A stretch of 60,708 nt of DNA from an uncultured Metabacillus sp. (GTDB lineage: Bacteria > Bacillota > Bacilli > Bacillales > Bacillaceae): positions 1 to 60,708 of the forward strand of contig NZ_CANNCR010000024.1 in assembly GCF_947503125.1 (NCBI RefSeq). The letters run 5' to 3'. Positions 8,720-16,910 of the stretch are shown here, in pieces (within the stretch, counting starts at the first letter, position 1; each line of letters begins with the position of its first letter). The position numbers were made by a program, and so were the translations under genes. The notes under the pieces were generated by a model. That model was not told the origin of the DNA, did not search any database, and saw only the letters and a program-made list of their open reading frames with translations.

Positions 8720-9079
8720 TTATTTTTGCGGTTTAAATAAATACTCCTCCATAAGCTCGCATACCTTGTTCCGTATTCTTGGATTAAAATAATTATGTTT
8801 TTCTTCATAGCCGTTGTAAAGAAAGGAATAAAGCGTGAACGCTTCGTCTCGTTCGACCTGGTGTACTTTTATATTCCGTTTGCGCAGCTCTTGCTTAACA
8901 ATTGCTAAATCCTTTTGTACCAGCTTAAGGGATTCTTCTACAAGCACTAAGTATGGTTTATGAAGTTTAAACGGACTTTTTTCGATAACGGTTAAATCAC
9001 GGTTGAAGATCGAAACAGCCATTGGCAAATAAATAGATAATTCGATCATATCTCGGATGTCCTTCGGTATTCTTGTCAC
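8720..9079 (-). CDS. yhjD: YhjD-like protein
   Basis: A 119-aa soluble, charged, mostly helical protein starting at GTG after AAGGGGG. Sequence pattern (RIPKDIRDMIELSIYLPMA) and its position beside yhjE and sipV match YhjD of B. subtilis. The function is unknown. Its promoter is overlapped downstream by a LexA-type box, so it is probably induced by DNA damage. It is divergent from yhjE. Confidence 0.72.
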   Translation of the reverse strand: MTRIPKDIRDMIELSIYLPMAVSIFNRDLTVIEKSPFKLHKPYLVLVEESLKLVQKDLAIVKQELRKRNIKVHQVERDEAFTLYSFLYNGYEEKHNYFNPRIRNKVCELMEEYLFKPQK

Positions 9080-9100
9080 AGAAATGCCCCCTTAAATTAC

Positions 9101-9148
9101 AGAACATTTGTTCGTGTTTATTATAAGTCATTAAAATGTTTTTAGCAA
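9101..9148 (-). promoter_or_regulatory. yhjD promoter with LexA box
   Basis: On the reverse strand TTGCTA (9143-9148), a 17-base spacer and TATAAT (9120-9125) form a strong sigma-A promoter. Directly downstream, over the expected start point, lies CGAACAAATGTTCT (9101-9114), which fits the Bacillus LexA consensus CGAACRNRYGTTYC at 13 of 14 positions. Repression by LexA is the natural reading. Confidence 0.8.
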
Positions 9149-9219
9149 GTTGTTCCTAGCTTTCAAGTTTTGACAAAAATGTGTAAAATAGATACCAAAG
9201 GACTTTTGAGGAGAATAGA

Positions 9220-9846
9220 ATGAACCCGGAGACATTGCAGGATTTTTTTTCGTTAAAACAATTAATGGAGGCATTTGAAACGTATCGCTCGTTCGGTCCG
9301 TTTTATGGAATATTGTTACCATTGCTCGAAGCATTTTTTCCATTTCTGCCCCTTGTAGCATTCATTGTGGCAAATGTGAATTCGTTTGGGCTTTGGCTGG
9401 GATTTTTTTTATCTTGGATTGGAGCTTGTTCAGGTGCTATTATAGTATTTATTATCATGAGAAAACTTGGCGAATGGAAAGTCTTTCAGAGGTTACGAGA
9501 GAAAAAAGCGATTAAAAAGCTGTTGACATGGATTGAACGGAGGGGCTTTGGCCCGTTGTTTCTCATTTTATGTTTTCCGTTTACGCCGTCTGCTGCAATT
9601 AATGTAGTTGCCGGGCTTTCTAGAGTAAGCTTTTGGCAATTCACATTAGCCGTATTAGCTGGAAAGTTTGTCATGATTTTTGTGGTAAGTTTTATTGGTC
9701 AAGATTTACATGCACTCATCACACAGCCAGAAAGATCCATTATGGTAGCGGTTGTTATCTTTTCATTATGGTTTATTGGAAAGAGAGTCGAGAGACGTTT
9801 AAATATGTCAATGACTGTAAAAAAAAGTGGCCGCAAAATGTTGTAG
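9220..9846 (+). CDS. yhjE: TVP38/TMEM64-family membrane protein (YhjE)
   Basis: A 208-aa integral membrane protein of the VTT/SNARE-associated (DedA-related) family with about five membrane segments. The family block LLPLLEAFFPFLPLVAFIVA is near residue 32, GFFLSWIGACSGAI near 66, and FCFPFTPSAAINVVAGLSRV near 117. It is probably a lipid scramblase- or transporter-like protein of the plasma membrane; the substrate is unknown. It is followed 9 bases later by sipV and cotranscribed, the same order as in B. subtilis. Confidence 0.85.
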   Translation: MNPETLQDFFSLKQLMEAFETYRSFGPFYGILLPLLEAFFPFLPLVAFIVANVNSFGLWLGFFLSWIGACSGAIIVFIIMRKLGEWKVFQRLREKKAIKKLLTWIERRGFGPLFLILCFPFTPSAAINVVAGLSRVSFWQFTLAVLAGKFVMIFVVSFIGQDLHALITQPERSIMVAVVIFSLWFIGKRVERRLNMSMTVKKSGRKML

Positions 9847-9855
9847 GGGGGTACC

Positions 9856-10362
9856 ATGAAAAAACGGGGAATAGCTTTCACAACAGTTGGTATATGTTTA
9901 ATGGCTATCTTCTTAAAAAACCTTATCTTTGTCGAATACAAAGTTGAGGGTGTTTCGATGCAACCGACGTACGAGGAAGGAATGCTCCTTTCCATTAATA
10001 AATTGGCCTTATATTTTGATTCGCTTGATCGATTTGATATTGTTGTTTTTCATCTGCCTGATCGTGAGCAAATTTATGTAAAACGAGTAATCGGCTTACC
10101 AGGTGATGAAATTTACTATAAAGATGATCAACTTTATGTCAATGGCAAGGCAGTTGATGAACCGTTTTTACCTTCTATTAAGGAAAATCAAGTAACAAAG
10201 CAGATTGGCAATTTTACCTTAGAAGAAATTATCGATAAAACAAAAATTCCAAAAGGGTATATTTTTGTTATTGGAGATAATCGTCTTCAAAGCCGTGACA
10301 GCCGTCATTTTGGCTTGGTTAAAATAGACGATGTGATTGGGACAGTTGGAGAACCGGAATAA
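9856..10362 (+). CDS. sipV: Type I signal peptidase SipV
   Basis: A 168-aa membrane-anchored serine/lysine peptidase that removes signal peptides from secreted proteins. One N-terminal membrane anchor (residues 6-26), catalytic Ser34 in GVSMQPT, general base Lys76 in VKRVIGLPGD, and the conserved GDNRLQSRDSRHFG near residue 140. ATG follows GGGGGG. Placement after yhjE supports the SipV name over other paralogues. The chain is short, as expected for the single-anchor minor signal peptidases. Confidence 0.9.
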   Translation: MKKRGIAFTTVGICLMAIFLKNLIFVEYKVEGVSMQPTYEEGMLLSINKLALYFDSLDRFDIVVFHLPDREQIYVKRVIGLPGDEIYYKDDQLYVNGKAVDEPFLPSIKENQVTKQIGNFTLEEIIDKTKIPKGYIFVIGDNRLQSRDSRHFGLVKIDDVIGTVGEPE

Positions 10363-10428
10363 ATACTAACACATTGGCAAGCATCTCGTCAGTTGATGAT
10401 GGTGCAGTCTGATGGGTTAGTATTTTTT
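10362..10428 (+). terminator. Terminator of yhjE-sipV
   Basis: AATACTAAC pairs with GTTAGTATT, with an inner hairpin, and is followed by Ts. Confidence 0.75.
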
Positions 10429-10440
10429 GTAACACCAAAA

Positions 10441-10599
10441 TTTATATATTTTCTTAACATAGCTTGCGTTTCTGAATCTAGCTCCAGGCGCCATCGGCTC
10501 TAGGGTCTAGTCAAACAGGAATTGAAGGTAAAGAACACCTTCTATTCCTGTTCGCCTTATGCTTGTCGCCGAATGCTTAGCGCCTTGCGCTTTTTTTAT
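10441..10599 (+). repeat. Dispersed hairpin repeat, copy 3
   Basis: Almost the same as copy 5 at 53094-53252, including the left edge ATATTTTCTTAACATAGC and GCGTTTCTGAATCTAGCTCC; it differs from copies 1, 2 and 4 at that edge. The inner hairpin is AGGAATTGAAGGT / ACCTTCTATTCCT. It ends in GCGCTTTTTTTATT and could also act as a terminator. Confidence 0.9.
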
Positions 10600-10704
10600 T
10601 TTAATAAAAATATGTGGCATTGCGTTCGCCGGCTTATAAACGATTTTTGCTGCGGATAAACCAATTTAATATAGAGGGCTTACTCTATAATTTGTATACC
10701 TAAC

Positions 10705-10748
10705 GGAAAAATGGTTGATTGTTCTCGTGTGAAATCGATCGCTATAAT
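10705..10748 (+). promoter_or_regulatory. Pectate lyase promoter with shared activator block
   Basis: GGAAAAATGGTTGATTGT (10705-10722) lies 38 bases (start to start) before TATAAT (10743-10748), preceded by GATCGC. The ABC operon promoter at 14917-14960 has the same block with one mismatch and exactly the same spacing. There is no good -35 box at 17 bases, so it looks activator-dependent. Confidence 0.7.
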
Positions 10749-10799
10749 GGTTATGAATTTTAAAAAAGGGGGGGGAGTTAGCAAACAGATACGCAAGAA

Positions 10800-10813
10800 A
10801 GAAAGCGCTGTCA
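10800..10813 (+). promoter_or_regulatory. cre site (CcpA) in the pectate lyase leader
   Basis: AGAAAGCGCTGTCA matches the cre pattern TGNAANCGNNNNCA except for the first base. It lies about 50 bases downstream of the -10 box, a position suited to blocking transcription during carbon catabolite repression. Confidence 0.65.
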
Positions 10814-11071
10814 CAAGCAGCCCGGTTATTACATACATCTCCTATCAAATCAGATAGGGGAAATGGGGGCACGAAGTGTATGTCATTTGCTTTGTATGAA
10901 ATGAGATGGTAAGGCTGCGCTTTTTTAGTATGCAAATAGACGAAACATCTATCTTCTTAATAATCAAATTTTTCATGAAACAAAATTCTTCCCTCATCAA
11001 TCTAATAAAATTGCAACGCAGCCTCAGAATACCACTCAGTCAGCATGAAAATATGTAATGGGAGGTATAAG

Positions 11072-14000
11072 ATGAAGAGGTTTTTAGCCGTGTTTTTATC
11101 TGTTATATTGTGTTTTTCCCTATTTCAAATGGTCGCTCCTTCAGTAAAAGCTGATACTGCGTTACTGCCTGCATTTCCTGGAGCAGAAGGCTTCGGGTAT
11201 GCTGCAGCTGGGGGAAGGGGTGGAGAGGTTTATCATGTGACAAGCTATGAGCTAAAAGGTCCGGGGACTTTCCATGATGCGCTGACAACAGCTGGAGAAA
11301 CACCTCGTACCATTGTATTTGATATTTCTGGAGAAATAACCATCCCCCAGATTGTGCTTAGAAATAAATCAAATATTACCATCGCTGGTCAAACAGCATC
11401 AGGAGACGGAGTGACCATTCGAGGGAACAATATTCGTTTCATTGATTGCAGTGACATTGTTATCAGGTATGTTCGCTTCCGATTGGGTGATCTGAGCTTT
11501 AATGATGATACGATGTATTTTGAAGATTGTCAGAATGTTATCATCGACCATTCGACTTTTTCATGGGGAACAGATGAGGTATTATCGATCAAAAGTAAAG
11601 ACTATGAAAATCCAAAATCAAAAAATATTACGGTACAATGGTCGATTATTTCTGAAGGTCTACTAACTCATTCAATGGGCGGGTTGATTGAGATGAATAC
11701 AATCAGCATGCATCATAATCTCTATGCCCACAATAATGACAGAAATCCTAAAACAAAAGGACAGATCGACTTTGTTAACAATATCGTCTATAACTGGGGA
11801 GGATTCCCGTATGTAGCCGGTGGTGAATCGGGGACAAAAGGGTATGGAAATGTTGTAGGAAATTATTTTATTGCAGGGAAAAACTCTGCTGATCCTGAGC
11901 ATGCCATTGTACGAGGCAATGAGAATTATAGTGTGTATATTGAAAACAACCGGATTGATAGTAATAAAAACGGTGTTCTTGATGGAACTGATACAGGAAC
12001 AGATATTATCGAGGTTTTGAAAGGCCTAGTGTTGTGGTTCCGGATCGATTTGAATACCCTCCAGTACACACACAAGATCCTGAAACAGCATATAACCTTG
12101 TTCTGGACCATGTCGGTGCCTCTTTAGTGAGGGATGCAGTCGACAAACGTGTGATTAATAGCGTGAAAAATCAAACCGGAGTCATTATTGGCAATGAAAA
12201 TGATGTTGGAGGGTTCCCTTTACTGGAAAAAGGAAAAGCCCCTGTTGACACTGACCAAGATGGAATGCCTGATGAATGGGAACAGGATAATGGATTTAAT
12301 CCTGCTGACCCGGAGGACAGAAACGGAGATCACAATGGAAATGGTTATACAAATCTAGAAGAATATTTGAATGAATTAGCGGCACCTGGTTTCCCGGAAA
12401 ATTATCCTACAACACCGCCTGAATGGTCAGGAATACCGTTTGAGCCGCCGGTCGAACCAGAGCCGGAACCAACTCCGGAACCGGTTGAAAGTATGAACGG
12501 AGATATCATTAGGAATGTAACAATCAACGATAATAGCAGCAACGGAACTGTGAATGCGCCAAATTGGTCTGTTCAAAAGAATCTTCAAATTGGCGACCTG
12601 GTTGCTGGAGATAGAACGGCTTATAAATTCCAGTCAATACCAGATGAATTGCAGGGCATGGAATGGATCAGATCTGCAGTAGGCTCGAGAAGTGCTACAA
12701 GTGAGGATTTAGTTTCCTTCTATTTGACTGCTGATGCTGATGTTTATGTGGCGCATGATTCAAGAATTACTGATAAGCCGGAATGGTTAATAAACTCCTA
12801 TGAGGAGACAGGAACTAGTATTCAAGATGATCAACCGGTTGAGTACACTCTATACAAAAAGCATTATTCTTCCGGCTCCTTTGTCGTAATGGGAGCGAAT
12901 AATAATACGTCAAAAATGAATTATTTTGTTATCATCAAACCAACAAATACGGATGAAGATCCACTGTTAGTCAGTCCTTCTGGATTGAAAGGTGAACTAA
13001 ACGAGGATGCTGCGATTACAGTTAATTGGACATCGGTAAGTGCGGCAGATGCTTATCTCATTTACCGATCAACATCAAAGGATCCTGTATTTAGAGCGGT
13101 GGCAAGCTCTAAAATCCCAGAGTATGTAGATGCTGCAGTAGAGCAAGGTGTCACCTATCAGTATAAGGTGTCTGCACTTAATGCCGGTGGTGAATCACCT
13201 TTATCTGATAGTGTGGAAGTGCTTACCTTTGATTCTACACAACCAGCTCCTCCTGTACCTACAGGATTAAATGTACCTGTAACAAAGAGTCTATCAATTA
13301 AGCTGGATTGGACTCCAGTGGAGAATGCGATTAGTTATTCTGTTTTCAGAGCCACTGAACAAAATGGCAGCTATAAGAAGATAGGCAGTACAGCAACTGC
13401 AGAATATATTGATGATACCGTACTTCCTTCAACAACGTATTACTATAAGGTTTCGACGATAGCCATTGGCGGTGAATCAGAAAAAACTGACAGTGTCACA
13501 ACAACGACTAAGCCTCCTGTAACATTACCAGAGGTCCCATCAGGACTAGCTTCAGGTGAAGTGACCACAGCTGCATTCGAAATAAAATGGACTTCGGTGG
13601 ATGGAGCAGAAAGCTACAATATATACAGAAAAGCGAATGGAGACAGTGCTTTTTCTAAGGTCGATAGTACAACTTCAGCCACTTATCTAGACGATAGTAT
13701 TAGTGTAAGTAAAACAGGCTATACCTATAAAATTACTGCAGTAAATGAAATGGGGGAGACTAAAGCATCAGATGAACTTACAATTACAATGCCTATCCCT
13801 AACACACCATCTGATCTGACTATCGGTCTAGTAGGCGAATCATTTGTCGGACTCATTTGGACATCCAATGGTGGAGAAAACCAAGTAAATATTTACAGAG
13901 AAGCAAATGGGGAAGTAGAATATATCGGATATGCCAAAGTCAATACGTACTACGACCGAACGGCTAAACCTGGTGTAGAGTACAACTATTACATTAAAGC

Positions 14001-14322
14001 CCAAAATGCAAGCGGGGAATCTGAAAGATCCAACACCGTTAAGGTTACACCAGGGTTTATAACAGTTTTAGAAAATTATATGGATCAATTTGAGAAAACA
14101 GGAGATTTAACAGGTCCACTTGTATCCCAATTAACAAATACTCTAAATCAAGCCGAGAATCATTTGGAAATGGGTTCAAAAGAAAAAGCCGTTACATTTA
14201 TGAACAAATATGTTGAACAGCTTAATCAAAAGACCATGCAGCATCATGTATCGCCTGAGGCAAAAATGACCCTTTCTAATTATGCACAGTTATTCATTAA
14301 AAAGCTTGAAAACGGAAATTAA
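11072..14322 (+). pseudogene. Secreted pectate lyase with FN3 repeats and FIMAH tail, frameshifted
   Basis: Together about 1080 residues in two frames. From ATG 11072 (GGGAGG upstream): signal peptide ending near VKA-D, then a right-handed beta-helix pectate lyase domain of the PL1-like type (FPGAEGFGYAAAGGRGGEVY; IDHSTFSWGTDE; HHNLYAHNNDRNP). At 12011-12030 the frame moves: the first frame reads on to 12127, while the true continuation VVPDRFEYPPVHTQDPETAY lies in the other frame. Then follow a calcium-binding DTDQDGMPDEWE region, a Pro/Glu linker, a further beta domain, four FN3 domains (about 12960-14060) and a C-terminal FIMAH domain. It would cleave pectate outside the cell. A one-base indel explains the break; sequencing error is possible. 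Confidence 0.85.
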
Positions 14323-14470
14323 ATTTCACGGAAAATAAGGGAGTCTACAGTTTAGATAAGGCTGTTTGCAAGATATAAATGGGTTCCATGTAAAGATGCA
14401 AGCAGATTTTAATTGATTGTTGATTTACAGAATTATTTAACAGGAAATAATTTTTGCCGGATAATTACAG

Positions 14471-14667
14471 AATGTCCTTCATCAAAATTTTGATGAAGGA
14501 CATTTCGTTAAGAAAAGCAATAGTCGATGTCCTTCATCTCGGTCAAGAAGGACAATAGATTAGGTAACGAGTAAAAAGATGTCCTTCATCTCGGTTATGA
14601 AGGACAATGGATAAGGGAACTAACAAATAAACGTCTTTCATCCCAGTTATGAAAGGCGTTTTTTTCC
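14471..14667 (+). repeat. Array of four TGTCCTTCAT hairpins, last one a terminator
   Basis: Four inverted repeats start near 14473, 14528, 14580 and 14632, so the period is 52-55 bases. The first is a perfect 17-bp-arm palindrome (arms AATGTCCTTCATCAAAA). The next two share GATGTCCTTCATCTCGGT. The last is a diverged CGTCTTTCAT / ATGAAAGGCG followed by seven Ts and should stop transcription of the pectate lyase gene. Confidence 0.85.
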
Positions 14668-14833
14668 TTATACCCGATACCCGATATCCGGTATAACCCA
14701 AGTAAGCTGATTTTTTTCCTTAATCAGGGATATCGCTCTTGTTTTGTTACCTACCATTCTCACATATCGCCTAAATTGAACAAACAGATCTTACATAAAA
14801 CAAACCATTTGTATAAAAGCTTATACCCACAAA

Positions 14834-14847
14834 GGAAAACGCTTATA
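14834..14847 (+). promoter_or_regulatory. Weak cre-like site upstream of the ABC operon
   Basis: GGAAAACGCTTATA matches the cre pattern at roughly 12 of 14 positions. It lies about 110 bases before the -10 box, so its role is doubtful. Confidence 0.3.
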
Positions 14848-14916
14848 AATAATATCTTTTACGATCTTGGTATATCTACGCCACTTGTCCTATTATCTAC
14901 AATTTGTGCATTTCGT

Positions 14917-14960
14917 GGAAAAATGGATGATTGTCTAAGCGCGATCAAGATCGTTATAAT
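14917..14960 (+). promoter_or_regulatory. ABC importer operon promoter with shared activator block
   Basis: GGAAAAATGGATGATTGT (14917-14934) lies 38 bases before TATAAT (14955-14960), which is preceded by GATCGT. Block and spacing are shared with the pectate lyase promoter at 10705-10748. Confidence 0.7.
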
Positions 14961-14999
14961 CAATTTGCAAATATTCAAAAATAAAAGGGAGGTAGAGAG

Positions 15000-15977
15000 A
15001 TGGATCATACACCGGTCAAACAACATCATGAAAACCTGACAGTTCATGCAAATGTACTTATTAAAAAGAAAAGTCTCATCAGGTTGTATTTAGAAAATAT
15101 TAAAAAAAACTGGATGCTATATATCATGATCATTCCAGGAATTTTATTTTACATCATCTTTAAATTCATCCCATTACTTGGAAGTGTAATTGCCTTTCAA
15201 GATTATCAAATTTTTAAAGGGATTCTAGGCAGTCCATGGGTTGGGTTGGAGAATTTCAAATTTATCTTCTCCTATCAAGATTTTTATCAGGTTCTTAGGA
15301 ACACCCTCCTGATTGCTTTTTATCAGCTTATTTTTGGTTTCCCGGCACCGATTATTTTAGCGTTGTTATTTAATGAAATACGATTAATGGCTTTTAAAAG
15401 AACTGTACAAAGTTTGTTTTATCTCCCTCATTTTTTATCATGGGTAGTTGTTGGCGGTATCGTCTTTGAATTGTTGGCTGCAGAAGGAATTGTTAATGCC
15501 GTTCGCGAGTTGTTTGGTGCAGCACCCATTTTGTTTATGCAGGAAGAGGATTATTTTCGTTCAATTGTCGTTATCTCGGGGATATGGAAAGGGGTTGGAT
15601 GGGGAACCATTATCTATTTAGCTGCCATAACAGGGATTAACCCAAATTTATATGAAGCAGCTGTCATGGATGGCGCAAATCGATGGAAACAAATTAGATA
15701 TATTACACTACCATTATTGTACCCTACTATTTTAACGTTATTTTTATTGAATATTGGAAATTTCTTAGAGCTTGGGTTTGATCAAATCTTTAACCTATTA
15801 ACGCCAATGACCTATTCCGTTGGTGATATCATTGAAACATATGTTTATCGAGCAGGGGTGCTTCAAGGGCAATTCAGTGTTACAACAGCAATTGGTTTGT
15901 TTCAATCAGTTGTGGGCTTTATCTTACTTTGGATATTTAATAGGCTCGCAAGAAAATCAGGACAGGGGTTATGGTAA
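15000..15977 (+). CDS. Sugar ABC transporter permease (LplB-type)
   Basis: A 325-aa inner-membrane permease with six predicted membrane segments (first at about residues 38-60). The EAA-loop motif EAAVMDGANRWKQIRYITLPLLYP near residue 220 contacts the ATPase. It resembles LplB/YtcP-class permeases for complex oligosaccharides, which use the CUT1 architecture. ATG follows AAAGGGAGGTAGAGAG. It overlaps the second permease gene by 7 bases. No ATPase gene is nearby, so a shared MsmX-like ATPase from elsewhere must drive it. Confidence 0.9.
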   Translation: MDHTPVKQHHENLTVHANVLIKKKSLIRLYLENIKKNWMLYIMIIPGILFYIIFKFIPLLGSVIAFQDYQIFKGILGSPWVGLENFKFIFSYQDFYQVLRNTLLIAFYQLIFGFPAPIILALLFNEIRLMAFKRTVQSLFYLPHFLSWVVVGGIVFELLAAEGIVNAVRELFGAAPILFMQEEDYFRSIVVISGIWKGVGWGTIIYLAAITGINPNLYEAAVMDGANRWKQIRYITLPLLYPTILTLFLLNIGNFLELGFDQIFNLLTPMTYSVGDIIETYVYRAGVLQGQFSVTTAIGLFQSVVGFILLWIFNRLARKSGQGLW

Positions 15978-16846
15978 TGAAGAAATCATTGGGAGAAAAA
16001 TGCTTTAGTGTATTTAACTACACGTTTCTTTGTGTTATTGCTGCAACGATGATTCTGCCTTTGCTTCAATTGTTAGCTGTATCGTTCAGTTCTCCGATTG
16101 CTGCTGAATCCAAAAAGGTATTCCTCCTTCCAGTGGAATTTACTTTGGGCACGTGGAAACATATTCTGCAAAATGAAGTGCTTTGGAGATCGTTTGGGGT
16201 GACAATTTATATTACGGTTGTCGGAACATTTTTGAGTCTGCTAATTACCGTTTTGACTGCATTTCCATTGTCGAGAAAAGATTTCCTCTTAAAAAAGCCG
16301 ATGATGGTTGCGATCGTCATCACAATGATTTTTAACGCTCCAATGATTCCTTACTTTTTAACAGTTAGGGAGCTGGGGTTGATGGATTCATTATGGGCGC
16401 TCATTATTCCGGGATTATTAAGTACCTTTAATATGATCATCGTTAGGACCTTCTTTATGGGAATACCGAGTGATCTTGATGATGCAGCAAAAATAGATGG
16501 ATGTAATGATTTTCGCTTGTTATTTCAAATTTATTTGCCTTTATCAAAGCCCGTACTTGCAACAATCGGCTTGTTTTATGCGGTTGGTTATTGGAATACG
16601 TTCCAATCGGCTGTACTATTTTTACGTGATCAAACCCTATGGCCATTACAGTTGAGACTTCGAGGATATTTTGAATCACCAGAAGCTCTAGCTGATGTTA
16701 ATTTAGTTAAGGGTGATTTTGATTTCAACACGATTACATTGAAAGCGGCTACAATCATCTTTGCTACCATACCAATTGTATTGGTGTATCCATATTTACA
16801 AAAATATTTTGTGAAGGGTGCTGTCCTCGGTTCTCTCAAGGAATAA
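15971..16846 (+). CDS. Sugar ABC transporter permease (LplC-type)
   Basis: A 291-aa second permease with six predicted membrane segments. The EAA-type loop reads DDAAKIDGCNDFRLLFQIYLPLSKP near residue 170. It pairs with the preceding permease to form the channel of a CUT1 importer for pectin- or rhamnogalacturonan-derived oligosaccharides; the substrate is inferred from context only. The start lies inside the end of the upstream gene with AGGGG just before it, so translation is coupled. Confidence 0.9.
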   Translation: MVMKKSLGEKCFSVFNYTFLCVIAATMILPLLQLLAVSFSSPIAAESKKVFLLPVEFTLGTWKHILQNEVLWRSFGVTIYITVVGTFLSLLITVLTAFPLSRKDFLLKKPMMVAIVITMIFNAPMIPYFLTVRELGLMDSLWALIIPGLLSTFNMIIVRTFFMGIPSDLDDAAKIDGCNDFRLLFQIYLPLSKPVLATIGLFYAVGYWNTFQSAVLFLRDQTLWPLQLRLRGYFESPEALADVNLVKGDFDFNTITLKAATIIFATIPIVLVYPYLQKYFVKGAVLGSLKE

Positions 16847-16853
16847 ATAGATT

Positions 16854-16870
16854 AAACCGAATAACGGTTT
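16854..16870 (+). terminator. Small hairpin between permease and binding-protein genes
   Basis: AAACCG and CGGTTT around a 5-base loop, followed by GATTTTAT. It is too weak to be a full terminator and may instead set the ratio between permease and binding-protein mRNA. Confidence 0.4.
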
Positions 16871-16910
16871 GATTTTATAAATGATGAAATGAAACAAAGG
16901 GGGATGTTGA

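Larger units (their letters stand above)
10363..11071. other. Regulatory region before the pectate lyase gene
   Basis: A gap of about 700 bases without a gene. In order it holds the sipV terminator, dispersed repeat copy 3, an activator-type promoter (10705-10748), a cre site (10800-10813) and a long leader of about 315 bases before the pectate lyase start. No open frame there has a ribosome-binding site. Confidence 0.7.
14323..14999. other. Intergenic region with hairpin array and ABC operon promoter
   Basis: No gene is supported here. It holds four tandem hairpins (14471-14667), a small palindromic stretch of repeated ATACCCG / CGGTATA near 14670-14697, a weak cre-like site (14834-14847) and the shared-type promoter (14917-14960). 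Confidence 0.65.

Noticed and set aside
12034-14322. A separate FN3 protein starting at GTG 12034
   Set aside because: There is no ribosome-binding site at that GTG and the first residues complete the pectate lyase domain, so it is the second part of a frameshifted gene.
14471-14667. The TGTCCTTCAT hairpins as a CRISPR array
   Set aside because: The units are inverted repeats with diverging arms and the segments between them are not of constant length; no cas genes are present.
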